Under the pieces are notes generated by a model. The model did not search any database. It worked only from the letters and a program-made list of their open reading frames with translations, and had not been told where the DNA came from. Positions 13,101-28,460 of a stretch of 64,000 nucleotides of DNA are shown here, piece after piece. This DNA comes from Daphnia carinata. Its lineage: Eukaryota > Arthropoda > Branchiopoda > Diplostraca > Daphniidae. Within the stretch, counting starts at the first letter, position 1, and every line of letters starts with the position of its first letter. The DNA lies in contig NC_081333.1 of assembly GCF_022539665.2 (NCBI RefSeq), positions 3,658,001 to 3,722,000 on the forward strand, given 5' to 3'. The position numbers and the translations under genes were made by a program.

Positions 13101-15013
13101 CAGCTCCGCAAGCGCCCAGGATGAGCGAAATGCCGTACCAGAAGGCCAGGGCATAGCTGGCGTAAATGATGCCCCATACCAGGCCAGCACCAATGCCCGT
13201 CGCCATACCACGTTTGATGCCGGCCTTTCTCGCGAATGTTAAATTCTTTTGAAAACGATCAATTTCTTTGCTTTGTCCGCCAAAAGCCATTACTGTCCGG
13301 ATGGAACTGAAAACCTCTTCTGCCACACCACCAGCTTCGGCATAGGCTTTTAGCTCATTCTCTGTCAAAGATGCTTGGACTTTGGCTAAAATACCCATAG
13401 AAATAGCCAGGACAGGTGTGGAAACTAACATGACTAAAGTCAATTCCCTAAGACATTTACGATTCCATTAGTTTTACGGTTATTGGTTGATTTTTTAAGT
13501 GATTACCATCCGTGGATAAACGCATTAATAATTGATGCGATGAAACTCGTCATGGAAAATGTGAACATGCCAATTTTCTCTCCTATTCCATCTTGGATCT
13601 TGTTTAAATCTCTACAAAGTATGAAATGAGGTTAATAGGTTGGTACATATAAAAAAAACAGCTGTCATACTCTGTTATGCGACTGGCGAAATCATTGGAA
13701 GATTTGGTGTCGTACCAGCCAACATCCTGGCGAAGGACGGCTTGAAGGAATCTACTCCTGATCCGGTAGACCTTGGTATGATAATAAAATAATAAAATTA
13801 AAATTAATCATAAAGCAGCTTATGACTTTGCATTTTTTAACTAACAAGGTTATACACTTATTTATAGATTATTAGATTATATTATCAATTGACGGACTGG
13901 GTGGGTTCACATGGTGAAATATTAGATAAATGCAAGGCTATGAAAAAGGTCTATATAGATAGCGTTCTCTTACATAACCAGCAGTTAAGCAAGTCATCCC
14001 TTATGTTTGTTTACCTGATTTTCGGCCGTAAAATTAAGCGCTGTAACAAATATGAAACCTAGCCCAAAAAGTGCGGCGCCAATGACAGCGACGTAGATAC
14101 CGAACTTGGTAAATTCGTCCTGAATCGCTTGTCCCTCTGGCCTGTCGTAAATGTTTAAAACATTATGTAAAACCTTGTTTAGCATATCATTAATTTTAGC
14201 TTACGAATTTGCGTATGAATTGTCCGGATCAGAAAGATTGCACGTTGGACCTCTATAGAAAAAAACAAAACAAAGACGAATTAATAAATCATTAAGTTTA
14301 AATTTAAATATAGATTTGTCTTACAGAGGGTACGGATAAGTGTAGTTGGGATCATTGGAAATATTGCAGTTGATTTCATTAATTGTTTCCTGGTCTAGTC
14401 CTCCGCCGACGAATGCATTTGTGATATCGCCAAAGAGAATCAACATAATTGGGAAACAAATACCCGTACCGATAGCCCCTAAAGTGCCAAGAACTAACAG
14501 CACAAAATCGGTAGGGGAAGCGTAACGGAACAGGTCGATAAAAGGGACAGGTGGAGTTTCGGGAGGTGGTGGTTTTTCTTTCTTTTTCTTTTTCTTGCCA
14601 TCTTCCTTATTGTCAGGGATGCTGGAAATCGAGCTGCTAGATGTGTCTTCTTTCCTTTTTTCGTCGTCGGCGATGTAAGCCTCATTAAGTTGGCCTTTTA
14701 GGTTATCGAGATCCAAGTTTGGCGCCATTTTCAAATTCGGGTCACCTGTCACGAAAGGAGTTGTTCTATAAATGGTTGCCTGACGTAAGCAATGTTACCA
14801 ATGGCAACGTAACCACACATACAAATATATTAAGCTATTTGAATGTCAGTGGTTACTAAAATTTGTGTCACGCTATAGAAGTAAAATGATGTACGTTAAG
14901 TGTTTGTAAATAAAATTACCTGTCGTTTGACGCTTGCCCACCTCTTTACAGACTGGTCGAAGTTGATCGCTCGGGACCACTTTTGTCCTAGAATAATTTT
15001 TTTCTGTTGCCAT
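10144..15013 (-). CDS. ABCB1: ABCB full transporter (P-glycoprotein / MDR type)
   Basis: ATP-driven efflux pump of the plasma membrane, exporting hydrophobic drugs and xenobiotics. Exons: 14920-15013, 14325-14745, 14205-14252, 14015-14141, 13671-13771, 13507-13611, 10144-13447; 1399 aa in frame. Two repeats of a six-helix membrane domain plus an ABC cassette are visible. Walker A motifs are GTSGCGKST and GHSGCGKST; both signatures read LSGGQKQR; both Walker B motifs read [11 protein letters not shown]. The N-terminus is Lys-rich (KKKKKKEK) then Pro-rich, and a Ser/Glu-rich linker joins the halves. The last exon is 3.3 kb without interruption, although the first 900 nt of coding sequence are split by six introns. 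The start is uncertain: ATG at 15013 joins in phase through a good splice pair, but a TATAAAA lies just upstream, so the in-frame ATG at 14728 (1362 aa) is possible. Confidence 0.92.
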
Positions 15014-17070
15014 CCCGCCGTTTTTATAGGACACGCGTGAAAAGATAAGTCACAAACCATAGTGCACAAAAGAACTCTGCCGTGTTCCCTGACGAAATCA
15101 AGTTATGCGATGAGGTGGAGATTAAAAAGTGCGCTGGCGCAATAGCCAGACGATCAATCTCCATAACTTATTCAGAAACATTTTATGCATTTTCATTATT
15201 GATGTCTCGAACAGGTTGGAAATTCCCAGTTTAATTGATTGTGATGCAATCAGAGCAAAACTTAAATTGTGACTTGGCTAGCAGGAAACCCAGTTATTTC
15301 ACGACGCACAGATTTTGTTTTCCTTTTCTGAACTCATGTTGATAAGTTACAGGCTAATCTAGGTGAAAGATGCAATAGATCGTTATCGAGTAGTCTATGA
15401 ACACATGTAACCGAGCTGAATTCTGCCGACCTTCGACTCTACTAACCACCCTTGCAGAAGTGCCTATTTTGATATTCCTGGAGAAAGTACTCGATTGCGA
15501 AATCTCTAAAACCAAAGCAAAGCAATAATTTGTTTTGTTTTGGCGCAGAATATTTCAAATCGTTACATTACAGCCTCCATTACATCAGCAACATTTAGTT
15601 GCTTTGCATCAGGGTGTTCATGACCGTGATAACAGTTCATGTCTGGGCAAGTCAAAACATATTTTCGGTATATGAGCAGCAACGAGTTCAATGATCACAA
15701 GGTTCGTGACAGTTTTTTAAGCAACATTCCAAATGATGGACATTGTTGAACCTTGAACACATCTGAATTCCACCAGTTGGCCTTAGAATTGATTTGTTAC
15801 GCCATTGCATAAATTTAAAGCTGACTGCTAATTACCTTTCTTGCTAGCTACTGATGAATTGGATCTATTTGCTCTCAATTTTGAATCAAACTAGACTTTC
15901 CTACGTTGGCGTCTCAGGTCCATCCCCAACGCGACTCCACATCACGAAAATTCATTGACGTCAATTACCTAAAATGTAGAATAGGAGTCAACAAACCGAT
16001 CACGAAAAAAAAACATCCCTTCTTAATTTATTTTTTAAAAATAAAAAAAGAAGATGATACGATAATAAACATGGTTAATAATCCAGTCTCTTTGAAACCG
16101 ATAGGGATGGTATGGGAGATTTAAAAGGGACTGGAATATTGCTATCACGACATCCTATAGAGGATCTACAGAAAAATTGGTGATACAATGAGGAACGGAA
16201 CAAAAAAAAAACATTTTTTTGCAACAAAAAAACAGAAAAATAAATGAAAAAGTGCAAATTTTGCTTAGAATGCCAATAATAATAACAGGAGTAAAGCAAT
16301 AAAGGCCAAAAATTCACTACCCACATCTTACGGGTGAGTGCCGCCTTTGTTGCTCCACTCGGTTATTATTGTTATCATAATTTTTCGTTTTCATTTCTTA
16401 GTATTATTGCACTGTTTTTACTTGAGTTTGAAACACCTAGAGGAGTGCCGAGTTTGATACGTAACTTGACTGGATGAAGTTGCTTGATTTGACGAGTGGT
16501 ATGGTGGCAGTGTGCGCACAAATTGAGAGGAGGGGGGAGTCTCCTGCAACTAAGTCTTCGTCTTGAATAATAAAATAAAAAAAAATTTAATAATAAAATA
16601 AATAAAGGCATTCAAAGGGATCACGAGTGGCAGGAAAGTCGGCTACACAGACACCTTAAGGCGAAGTGGAACCATGAGAAACAATGTTTTAAAAAATAGA
16701 GAAAAATTAATGAAATTACGGAACTTTTACCGATCTCATGGTTCCACTTGTTAGAGATACTAGGTAGATGAGATGGTCGAAATTAAGTTGATTCATCCCT
16801 GAATTCCACTATGAACCTACTCTACAACTCTGATTTCATCACATGGGAACAAAAATGATGCTGCAAAGGCATTAACTTCAAGGGGAAGGGTATACAGTGT
16901 TCGAATCCCATCTTAAAATTGGCAATTAAGTAAATTGACTTTGTCGCTCCACTGCCCAGGAAAAGTCGCACCTGATGGCGGCTCAGTGCATGGCTAACAA
17001 AGAAGAGGAAGATATTCAGAAGAGGTTCAGAGAAAAAGAGAAAAAAAAGCAACTTGAATAATCAAGTCAA
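15014..17070. other. Spacer ABCB / cueball
   Basis: About 2 kb. The 15014 end holds the ABCB promoter; TATAAAA lies on the minus strand at about 15021-15029. The 17070 end should be cueball 3' UTR. Stretches at 16000-16260 and 16560-16610 are A/T-rich low complexity. No convincing exon on either strand. Confidence 0.5.
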
Positions 17071-19576
17071 TCAATACCGTACCGTTTCGCAGATATTCAT
17101 ATTACAGCAATCTTCAATGTTGATGACACGTTCGGCAGGTTGGCGATGTTTAGCTTGTCGGATTATTCTTCTCTTGAAGCGGGAACGGGACGAACTCAAT
17201 CGCCACACACGTAAACTCAGGATTATGACCGTGATAATCAACACGACGCACATAATTGACGTGCTGATCAGCGCAATGAAAACTTCGCTGTACTCGCCAG
17301 CGAAAGATAGCCCATCACAGGTCTTGTGCGATGGGCTTTCAACAGCGTCTACTATTTCGCAACGATCACCGATAAAGTTCTCCGGGCAACTGCATTTAAA
17401 AAAAAACGTTAAATATGATTACAAGTACTTCAATATTATCTTATGACATCCAAATCACCTGCAGGTGATTTCATCGTTGACGTAAAAGCAATGGCCTTCA
17501 TTCAAACAGTAACCATTACATAATGCAGCGTCACTTCCATCGGGACCGGTGTTAACCTGTATTGCTTGAAGTGTACTAGTTAACACTACAGACGAATTGA
17601 TTCCTGTAGCTTGGGTGTCATGGATTTCAATTACATGATCTGTGGGCGAATCAGTTGTTATTTTGGCAGCTGAATTGTGGATATCCATTGACGGAATAAT
17701 CGGGCAGACAACAGCATTCCGCTGGAGGACAATCACAGCCATAGGTTTATGCCGATAACGGCGTAGCGGTACAGGTCCATCGATAGATCCTTCTTTAGGT
17801 AGAGACCAAAGTACCTTTTGATCCCAATCGGTCCAGTATATGTGACGTTCGCCCACCTTAAAGAGAACGAAAAGAAGTCAGCATGAAAACCTTTAATATT
17901 TATCAGAGACAACAAAGTTTCATACTGTTAGACCAAAGATAAATTGTCCTCTCATTTCGTGCCCTTTTCCTTCGTAAATGAGTTGCCTTCGCGATCCGTC
18001 AACATGACTTCTTTCGATTTGAAAAGTTCCATGTCGAAGGTTATTGGCCCAATAAATCATTTGCTGGTTGATATCCAAGCCTAAACCGTGAGGCATAAAC
18101 AGTCCTTTCTGTACAATAATCTCTCGATGGCTTCCATTCATATGTGAACGTTCGATAGTAGGGCGGTCGATGTTCCAATTGGTCCAAAACAACATTCTGA
18201 AAGTAGAGGAAAACGTTAGAAAAAATAATTAAATACACACATATCAAGTTATAGATACCGAGTACAAGGATCTGATACAAGTCCTCTGGGTTTATCCCCT
18301 TCAAGCAGATGTACCAGCTCAATCGTGTTATTTTCGTATACGTGAAGGTCTGCACGACCAACCACTAAGCGGCGAATGGACTGTTTTGAACCGTCAGTCC
18401 ATAACAGCGCTTTCTCCAGATTATCGTAGGTCAAAGCTTCAACAGATTCATTGCTACTTCCTACGCATCACGTCCACAAAAATTAGCACATGTAAGGGAA
18501 TAAAAACAAACAACAAACCATTACTTTCTATGACGTCACGAACCGATCCTTCAGCCCTGATCCCATCGAAACTAATGCTAAACACGTGCCCACGGCGATT
18601 GCGCTTATCAGAAAAGTATAGCCTTTGTGAAGATGGATCGTACGCCAGAGCAACTAGCATGGATGCATTGTAGGATTTGAGCGTGAGTGGATTGCTGTGA
18701 GATCCATTGGTGAGAATTTCGATCTGATCGCCCACAGCTACAATCAAATCTGTAATTGAAAAAAAGGAAAGAACATGAGACGAGGTGCCATTCCAACCGA
18801 CTGAAATTCGATCACTGAAGAGGTCGAGATTCGGCATTTGATACCCTTCAGTCTACTTGTTAAACTGGCGTAAAAGACAGTTGTAGACTTGTGTACGTGA
18901 CCGAATCTATTAGATGATAACGGATGTTTCAGGTTTCGTGTAGGCAGTTGTCGACAGAACATGTCCAGTTTGGTAGACGTTATCAATGTAACAACAAACG
19001 GCCAAACTGTTAGCCTACTTGATTTTCATAGTGGTTCCAGAATTTGGAAAACCAGGAAATGCAGAAACATTTTTTTTCGCGTTTTTTGGTCATTATTCTT
19101 AGTGTTGTGCTATTTCTACATTTTTACCCCAAAAAATCTTTAGTTTTGGAGTCTGACTTCCTACAAATAATTATAACTGTTGGGGGATACTGTTCAAGGT
19201 TAAAATATTAAACATGATTACCTAGGCAAAAATATCGACTAAGCAAATTTCAAGGCCTCTGTCTGTTGGTTGACTGTTTTTCGTCAATCCCAGATAGACA
19301 TGAACTAGATCAAAACAATACGAGTACAACCCACTTCTGAAATTTAACGTGAGAGTTTGCAAAATTGCTTTCAACGAATTATTTCTTTGTTATCTCATTC
19401 AAGAACTGTAGGCGGGCAAAATTCCGGTAATTTTGATCCACGTATCGTCTGCTACGGACTACGTGACTTGGCTGGGATTACCTTCAGTACTTTGTTCGTA
19501 AAATATATTTACCGTCGTAATTGTTGGCGGCTGCAAACGCGAAGAAAATCCACACTAATAAGGATCTTGAAATCAT
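17071..19576 (-). CDS. cue: Cueball-like receptor: YWTD propeller, EGF, one TM helix
   Basis: Type I membrane protein of the LDL-receptor-repeat family, matching Drosophila Cueball in layout (germ-line roles are reported in the fly). Exons: 19513-19576, 18519-18749, 18259-18460, 17926-18196, 17459-17856, 17071-17389; 494 aa. Exon 1 encodes a signal peptide (about 1-17, SLLVWIFFAFAAA). LDLR class B strands of a beta-propeller follow (RLYFSDKRN, ALLWTDGSK, MLFWTNWN, MIYWANN, HIYWTDWDQ). An EGF-like module spans the last intron (CNGYCLNEGHC...TCSCPENFIGDRC). The TM helix is ALISTSIMCVVLIITVIIL, followed by an Arg-rich cytoplasmic tail. The 763-bp first intron is the longest in this gene. Its start codon is 403 bp from that of CstF50 on the other strand. 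Confidence 0.9.
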
Positions 19577-19979
19577 ATCTCGATCCGCAGGCAGAAGAGA
19601 AGCAGGTAAGTTTATGGAATACTCATTGATAAAATAAAAAACCGAATTGAACAGTATTCCTTGTCTCCACCGGCCACCGAGACACCATGAACCGGGAAAC
19701 GTGCCAACCCTACTAAATCTAGTTCGGTCGAAATTCTTGGGATCATGCGCGAAGCAACCTTAATTTCCCGTTCCACTTCTCAAAACTACCGAGTCTCGTG
19801 GTGCAGCAACACTAGCACACTCTGGCGGAAAAAATACCTTGCTGATTGAACGCCATCTTTTAGCTATTTTATCGAACTAAACTTCGATTTGCTTCTGCGG
19901 CATTTTCAGTGTTTACAGTTTTAGAGGGAAAAGGAACAACTAATATATTTTGTCCGTTTTCGAATATTTCCTTTAAAAA
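19577..19979. promoter_or_regulatory. Divergent promoter cueball / CstF50
   Basis: 403 bp between two outward-facing start codons. No TATA box stands out. Both 5' UTRs and both promoters must share this interval. Confidence 0.5.
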
Positions 19980-21779
19980 ATGAAGGACTCTGAAATTTTA
20001 GAAGCGATGGAATCTAAAAACGCCATAAAATTTAAAGAACAACTTTATCGACTCATTATCAGGTAGCAAGTCGAACCATACACTAAAATGTAAATCTAAG
20101 CATGGCTACATGATGATTGACTCTTCCCCATCCACAGCCAATTATTCTATGATGGCTTTCAATCCATGGCTGTGAGCTTGTCGTCAGCTGTTCAGGCACA
20201 TCCGGCATGTCCCCCATCAGATCGCCTAAACCATATTGTCTCACTTGGTCTTCAGCACGAACACAGTAAAATGAAACTTGTTTCAGTTTTACGCACATTG
20301 CAATACAATTTTGTAAACTTTTTAGCCTTGAAGAAACCATTAAACAAAGTGGAGATGCTGTTGGGCCCAGGGCTTGATTTGGAATACGAAACAGATGTTC
20401 AAACCTCTGCCCCAGAACCTGCTCTATATGAAACTGCATATGTAACATCCCACAAAGCCCAGTGCAGATCTGGTGCTTTCAGTCCTGATGGTCAGTTGGT
20501 TGCCACAGGTAGTGTCGATGCATCCATCAAGGTGATTAACTTCAATATTTGATTCATCTAGGCAAATGTATTTATTCACTCACCACTAGATCTTAGATGT
20601 GGATCGTATGCTGGCCAAATCTTCCCCTGATGGAGAAATGGCCACTGATCAGCAAGGCCATCCAGTTATCAGAACTTTGTATGACCATGTGGAGGAAGTT
20701 ACCTGCCTAGAATTTCATCCTCGCGATGCTATTCTTGCATCGGGGTCACGTGATTGCACTGTCAAACTTTTTGATTTTAGCAAAGCAGCGGCCAAAAAAG
20801 CTTTCAAAACGCTCTCGGTAGTATGATCAAGAAATTTTAGTGAATGATAAGAGTATTAATTTTAGGAGTAAACTAGGATTCAGATCAAATTCGCTGCATG
20901 GCATTCCATCCAACCGGGGATTATTTAGTAGTCGGTACCAATCAGCCTGTGGTACGTCTTTATGACACGAATACTGCCCAATGCTACGTGTGTTCATTCC
21001 CGTCTCAATATCACACCAACGCGATAACTTCTCTCAAGTATTAGAAGAACTGACTGCAAAGTATCTTTGGTCGGTTAAAAACTGCGTCTATTTTCCTACC
21101 TTTTCTACTAGGTATTCTTTTGATGGAAAGCTCTACGTATCCGGATCTCGAGACGGCTCCATAAAACTTTGGGACGGCATTTCTAGCAAGTGCGTTGGCA
21201 CCATCAGTCAGGCTCACGAAGGTGCTGAAGTAGGATCCGTCACCTTCTCTCGCAGTGGAAAAGTACTTAGATTGCTATATGCTTAAAAATCGTGGATTTT
21301 ATATTATTTCTCTTTGGCCAAACAGTATGTGCTATCATCCGGAACAGATTCATCCGTTAAACTTTGGGAACTGTCCTCATTGCGCTGCATTATAGCCTAC
21401 ACCGGGGCAGGCACTATGGGTAATTGACATATAAATTTAGCACTAAAACCGTTTCGATAATTGGAGGCATTTTCAGGCAAACAAGAACACCGTGCTCAGG
21501 CGCTATTTAATCATTCAGAAGACTTTGTTATGTTTCCAGATGAGGCAACGACCTCCTTGTGTTGTTGGGATGCCCGCACTGCCCAGCGCAAACAGTTGTT
21601 GTCGCTTGGTAATGCAGATAGTACTTTATTTACGTGAAGTTTTAGTAAAATTTACACTGTGAATTTCAGGTCACAACGGCGCAGTCCGTTACATCGTCCA
21701 TGCCCCCAGCACAGCGGCTTTTCTCACCTGTTCAGACGATTATCGCGCCAGGTTTTGGTATCGTCGTAACCCACACTAA
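19980..21779 (+). CDS. CSTF1: Cleavage stimulation factor 50 kDa subunit (CstF50)
   Basis: WD40 subunit of CstF, which binds the GU-rich element downstream of poly(A) sites and helps cleave pre-mRNA 3' ends in the nucleus. Exons: 19980-20062, 20138-20265, 20326-20531, 20590-20817, 20877-21037, 21112-21262, 21326-21419, 21477-21608, 21670-21779; 430 aa, one residue off the human length. The N-terminal dimerisation region has [16 protein letters not shown] repeats begin near residue 115 ([56 protein letters not shown]), and the C-terminus FRARFWYRR type is kept ([11 protein letters not shown]). AATAAA at about 21810-21815 is the likely poly(A) signal. Confidence 0.95.
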
Positions 21780-21905
21780 AAGTCTCAGACTGTACATCAT
21801 TAAAGGAGAAATAAAAATGTCCGTTATGTTTCATAAATATGCTCTATATCATTCTTTTCTTTTGAAGACGTATGGTTGCTACGAATAATATCTACACCAA
21901 TGCAT

Positions 21906-22749
21906 TTACAAGCGATGTATAACAGGATCATATTCGATTCTTTCAAGATTATCTATATGTTTCCACCACCCTTTAAGATGGCTGTTGAGTATTAGTCTAA
22001 ACCAAGGCGTAAATGGGATGTTATTCTTTTCGAGGTAGCCTTGAAACTCTCGAAAACCCGGAAGAGACACGTATGCCACACGGCTGACTTCGTTGGGGTT
22101 GGGCTTCATAGCAACATCCTTCCTTAGAAATAGGATGTAATCCACTTCATGTTCCCCCCATTTTCCATCAGAGGGAGCACCATAGATAATTCTGGTGAGA
22201 ATCTTAAAATCTGATAACTCGATACTGTCTGGATCAATGCCCAGCTCAATTTGAAGCCTTCTTCTGGCAGCTCGTCTGATTCCAACATGGCATGCTTCAT
22301 CAGTTTCATCAGGAGAGCAGTTGTGTAAAGGGTGACTGCAGCAGGAGTTGGTGTAATAGCCTGGAAATTACAGATTATACATGAGCTGTGAAAATGCATC
22401 AATTTTCAAGCTAAATAATACCAGGGAAAGTAATTTTGTGTTCAGATCTTTGCTGCATGAGTAACTCGTTCTTTGTATTGAAGACAAAGACACTGAATGC
22501 CCGATGAAGAGGTGGTAACTGGCCATTTGGACCAAGCAGATGAGCTTCTTCTTTTGACATTTCACCAATGGCCTTGTCGTTGGTGTCAACAGCAATGCAT
22601 TTTTCTTTAAGCAGGAATGCTTGTGTAGGATCCATGGCTAACTGTTGATTTTTTCTGACACTGAAGAACAATAACGGTTCACTGGGCGGATACCAGGGTG
22701 AAGTACGACTGTATGCAGTACAGATTCTCGTAAAAATTTTACCGGCCAT
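21906..22749 (-). CDS. IDI1: Isopentenyl-diphosphate delta-isomerase
   Basis: Nudix-fold enzyme converting isopentenyl diphosphate to dimethylallyl diphosphate, the entry to isoprenoid and, in arthropods, methyl farnesoate/juvenoid synthesis. Exons: 22422-22749 and 21906-22360; 260 aa. The catalytic cysteine motif TNSCCSHP spans residues just after the splice site, and the catalytic Glu is in WGEHEVDYIL. The N-terminal 30 residues (MAGKIFTRICTAYSR) are basic, Ser/Thr-rich and may be a mitochondrial leader. The C-terminus ends His-Arg-Leu, a peroxisomal PTS1-like tripeptide as in vertebrate IDI enzymes. It converges on CstF50 with only 126 bp between stop codons, so the 3' UTRs may overlap. 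Confidence 0.94.
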
Positions 22750-23970
22750 TATTAATCAAAGCTTTTATGTACACGAAAAAATATCACAGATACTATATGG
22801 AATTTGAAGCTAGGTCAGGAAAGTGGTTAATCCACGTGAGCAAGAGGGAGACTGCCGATAGACGTCTGCTTCTGTAGTCTTATTATGATATAGTTACGGC
22901 ACTTTCTCTTTCCATTTTGATCTCATTCCCCTTTTCTTTTACCACGGTTTTGAACAACTCTCCTGCACGTTATAACATGTGTGTATGCCATGGGTTTTGT
23001 GTAGACTGGCAGTTTTTTTTAATACAAAACCAGAAAATCACGCATTCATAGAAATAACCCGTCTTGTAAACCACAAACTGAAAACTCCGCCTTCTATTGG
23101 TCTTACAAAAAGGTTATGTTTAAATACGTAGGGTTCACTTTTATACAACAATTTAATAATCTACATAAATTACTTACCGACAACGATGGAGTCTTGCAGT
23201 GCGACCAGGTAAGTGTTTTCTGCCCGTGGGGACTGAGCTCCGCCTTATATATTTACGGATTCCGGTCTATGAGATAGGTTACACAGAATGATCTTTCTAG
23301 AAGTGTTTTCCAAAAACCCTTGCAGGTCATACAGGTGAAATGAAAGTTTTTTGTTAAACAAGTAAGAATTTTAGAAAAGCTGGTAAAAAGTTTTCTTCGT
23401 ACGTCAGTAGTTTTATCTTGGCAAGTGTCATATTAGAAAATTCCCATAACCTGGGGGGTCCTGCGGGCTCGTTAAATCGTTACCTAAAATGTACAACACA
23501 AAAATTCTCAGGCTAACAGATAACAAACGGAGAAAGCTGTTTTCGAGTATTATCGTAGAAAGTCTAGAACCAAATAGAACAGTGTCTTACAAATAACCAT
23601 AAAATTAACCACAGTTCAGAAATATAATTAACATCACAAACACGCTGAATACCGTAATGGGACGGGATTGTTGTCAAATTTTGATATTTTCAGTATCTAC
23701 CTACAAATCGAAGTAACAGGATTTAAAAAAAAAAAAAAAAAAGATTTATTTGGGGTTTCGTATCAATTTCATAAGAACACGACCCAGTATCGCGATTGGA
23801 AAATGACAACGCCCGGTAGGAGCATACATAAAACTGCCACCGATACGAGCCCAATAAACTAAATTTCAGGATGACGGCCACGAAGGCCTATAAGTAAGCT
23901 GGATGATGGCAAACAATTAAGGATCCGATTTAATATGAAACAATGAATATGAAAACATGTTACTGCCATT
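22750..23970. other. Spacer IDI1 / WDR82
   Basis: 1.2 kb holding the IDI1 promoter at its left end and the WDR82 3' UTR at its right end. An A-run lies at about 23725-23742. No coding signal seen. Confidence 0.45.
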
Positions 23971-25372
23971 TTATGAATTATCCTCTGAAGGAAGCCAAAA
24001 AGCCTACACAGAAGTAAATAAATAATAATAATGATACTGCTTTTGAATTTTCACAAATTTGATGTTACCATGTTATTGCATCCAGAGGCAAGCATCATAT
24101 ACTTCGGGTTGAATTGAATACACTGCACAGGGCCGTTATGGTCGGCGTTAAAGACGCATACCTAATATGCAAAAGAGGTTGTCATCATCTGACCTTTGAT
24201 ATGTTTCACGGAATCTACCTTATGACCCGATTCGGCGTGCCAAACATGCACTCGACCATCAGTAGAACCACTGAAGACGAACTGGGAGTCGGGGCTGAAG
24301 GACGCCTCGAGGGGTAATTTCTTATCGTTAAGATGACCCTAGTAAGATACGTATTGAGAATTCTGACGTATTTGTGCACGTTTGCAGAAACTTTTAAGAC
24401 AATACCGTTAATGTGTGAGTGGGGTTGCCATGGAAGGCATCTACTAGTCGGATTATGCTACTGTTAGTCGAAAGAAGGATTGTTTTCCCATCTGGACTGA
24501 ATTTCAGCCCTGTCCATTCACAAGTTTTCTCCGTGTTCAGCCGAAAGGAAGCAAATGGTCCCTACACAAATCAACCATCAGAATCACCAATCACATGTCA
24601 ACAGAAAGTTTAAAAATATGTACCTTGTCAAAAGACCTGAGGTCATAGAGTTTTACACTTTCTGAATTGACTCCAGCAGCGAAAATAAGTCCTTCTGGGT
24701 CAAATGCTGCCACAGGTCTACTTGTTAAATGCATTAAGCCCTGACAGTTTGGAGAACGAAGATCCCAGAGTCTCAGAGTTTTGTCCATTGAGCCAGACAA
24801 AAACATGTCATCAACAGGTGACATTGATAGTGCCACCACCCTTAATTTTAAAAGTATATTTTTTACATGGTCATTCAGTTTTAATGTATAGCAAAAAAAA
24901 AAAACTTACTTTTTTGTGTGTCCAGGAAAGTATCGAATATATTTATTGTCATGTAATGATAAATACCGGATGGTGTCTGTGGGATACATGATCAGTTTAA
25001 CAACAATTCAATTTTTTTTTATATTTTTGATATAAAGTATACAACTTACCATCAACTTTGGTAGATGCGTGGATTGCTGTATTTTTCGCATGCGTGAAAT
25101 GGACCAGATCAACTCCATACTTTTTACTATTTACTGTTCTTTTTTGTCTGCATAAGAAAGGGTAACATGAAATATTCTCATAATTTGAAAAAACGTAGTT
25201 GAGCCACTCACGTTCCCTTTTCGCAGTCGTAAATAACAATTTGGTCATCTTCACTACTTGATATGAGAGTGTCCCCGGTAGGCGAAAAGTCTATGTTATT
25301 GATCCGGTCTGTATTTTCTTTGAAAACCTTTGCTACTCGGAAACTTCTAACAACTGGCTCCGTCAACTTCAT
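23971..25372 (-). CDS. WDR82: WD repeat protein 82 (Swd2 homologue)
   Basis: WD40 adaptor of the SET1/COMPASS H3K4 methyltransferase and of PNUTS-PP1 complexes, recruiting them to the Ser5-phosphorylated RNA polymerase II tail. Exons: 25212-25372, 25050-25147, 24910-24976, 24624-24840, 24406-24561, 24219-24338, 24069-24161, 23971-24003; 314 aa (human 313). Very conserved blocks include [38 protein letters not shown] and [14 protein letters not shown]; the last exon encodes [15 protein letters not shown] was taken as the start because it aligns with the family, although an in-frame ATG lies six codons upstream. It is divergent with CARM1. Confidence 0.96.
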
Positions 25373-25682
25373 TTCGCCTTTAATGTGCATTCAGTTCTAT
25401 TTAAACGGCGGGAAAATAACTAGCAAACAGAACATGAAAAATCGGAAAGAATCAATTATTTTGGCGGTGACTTCCAAGTTGTTTACAGTGGCGCCACGCT
25501 ATGCACATTTCGATAAAAAAAACCAACATAGAATTTGATTTTCTAATCAGTGGCGCAGCTGCAACAAGAGATTTAATACTGTCGTCTGTTTGGGGAAATA
25601 GACGCCGGCAACCTCGCGCTCTCCGCAGAAGAATTTCTTTTTTGTAGGCATTGCATATCCTTTACCTTTATTCAGTGTAACA
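25373..25682. promoter_or_regulatory. Divergent promoter WDR82 / CARM1
   Basis: Only 310 bp separate the two start codons. Two chromatin regulators with methyl-mark roles share it. No TATA box is obvious. Confidence 0.55.
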
Positions 25683-28460
<2,778 letters not shown>

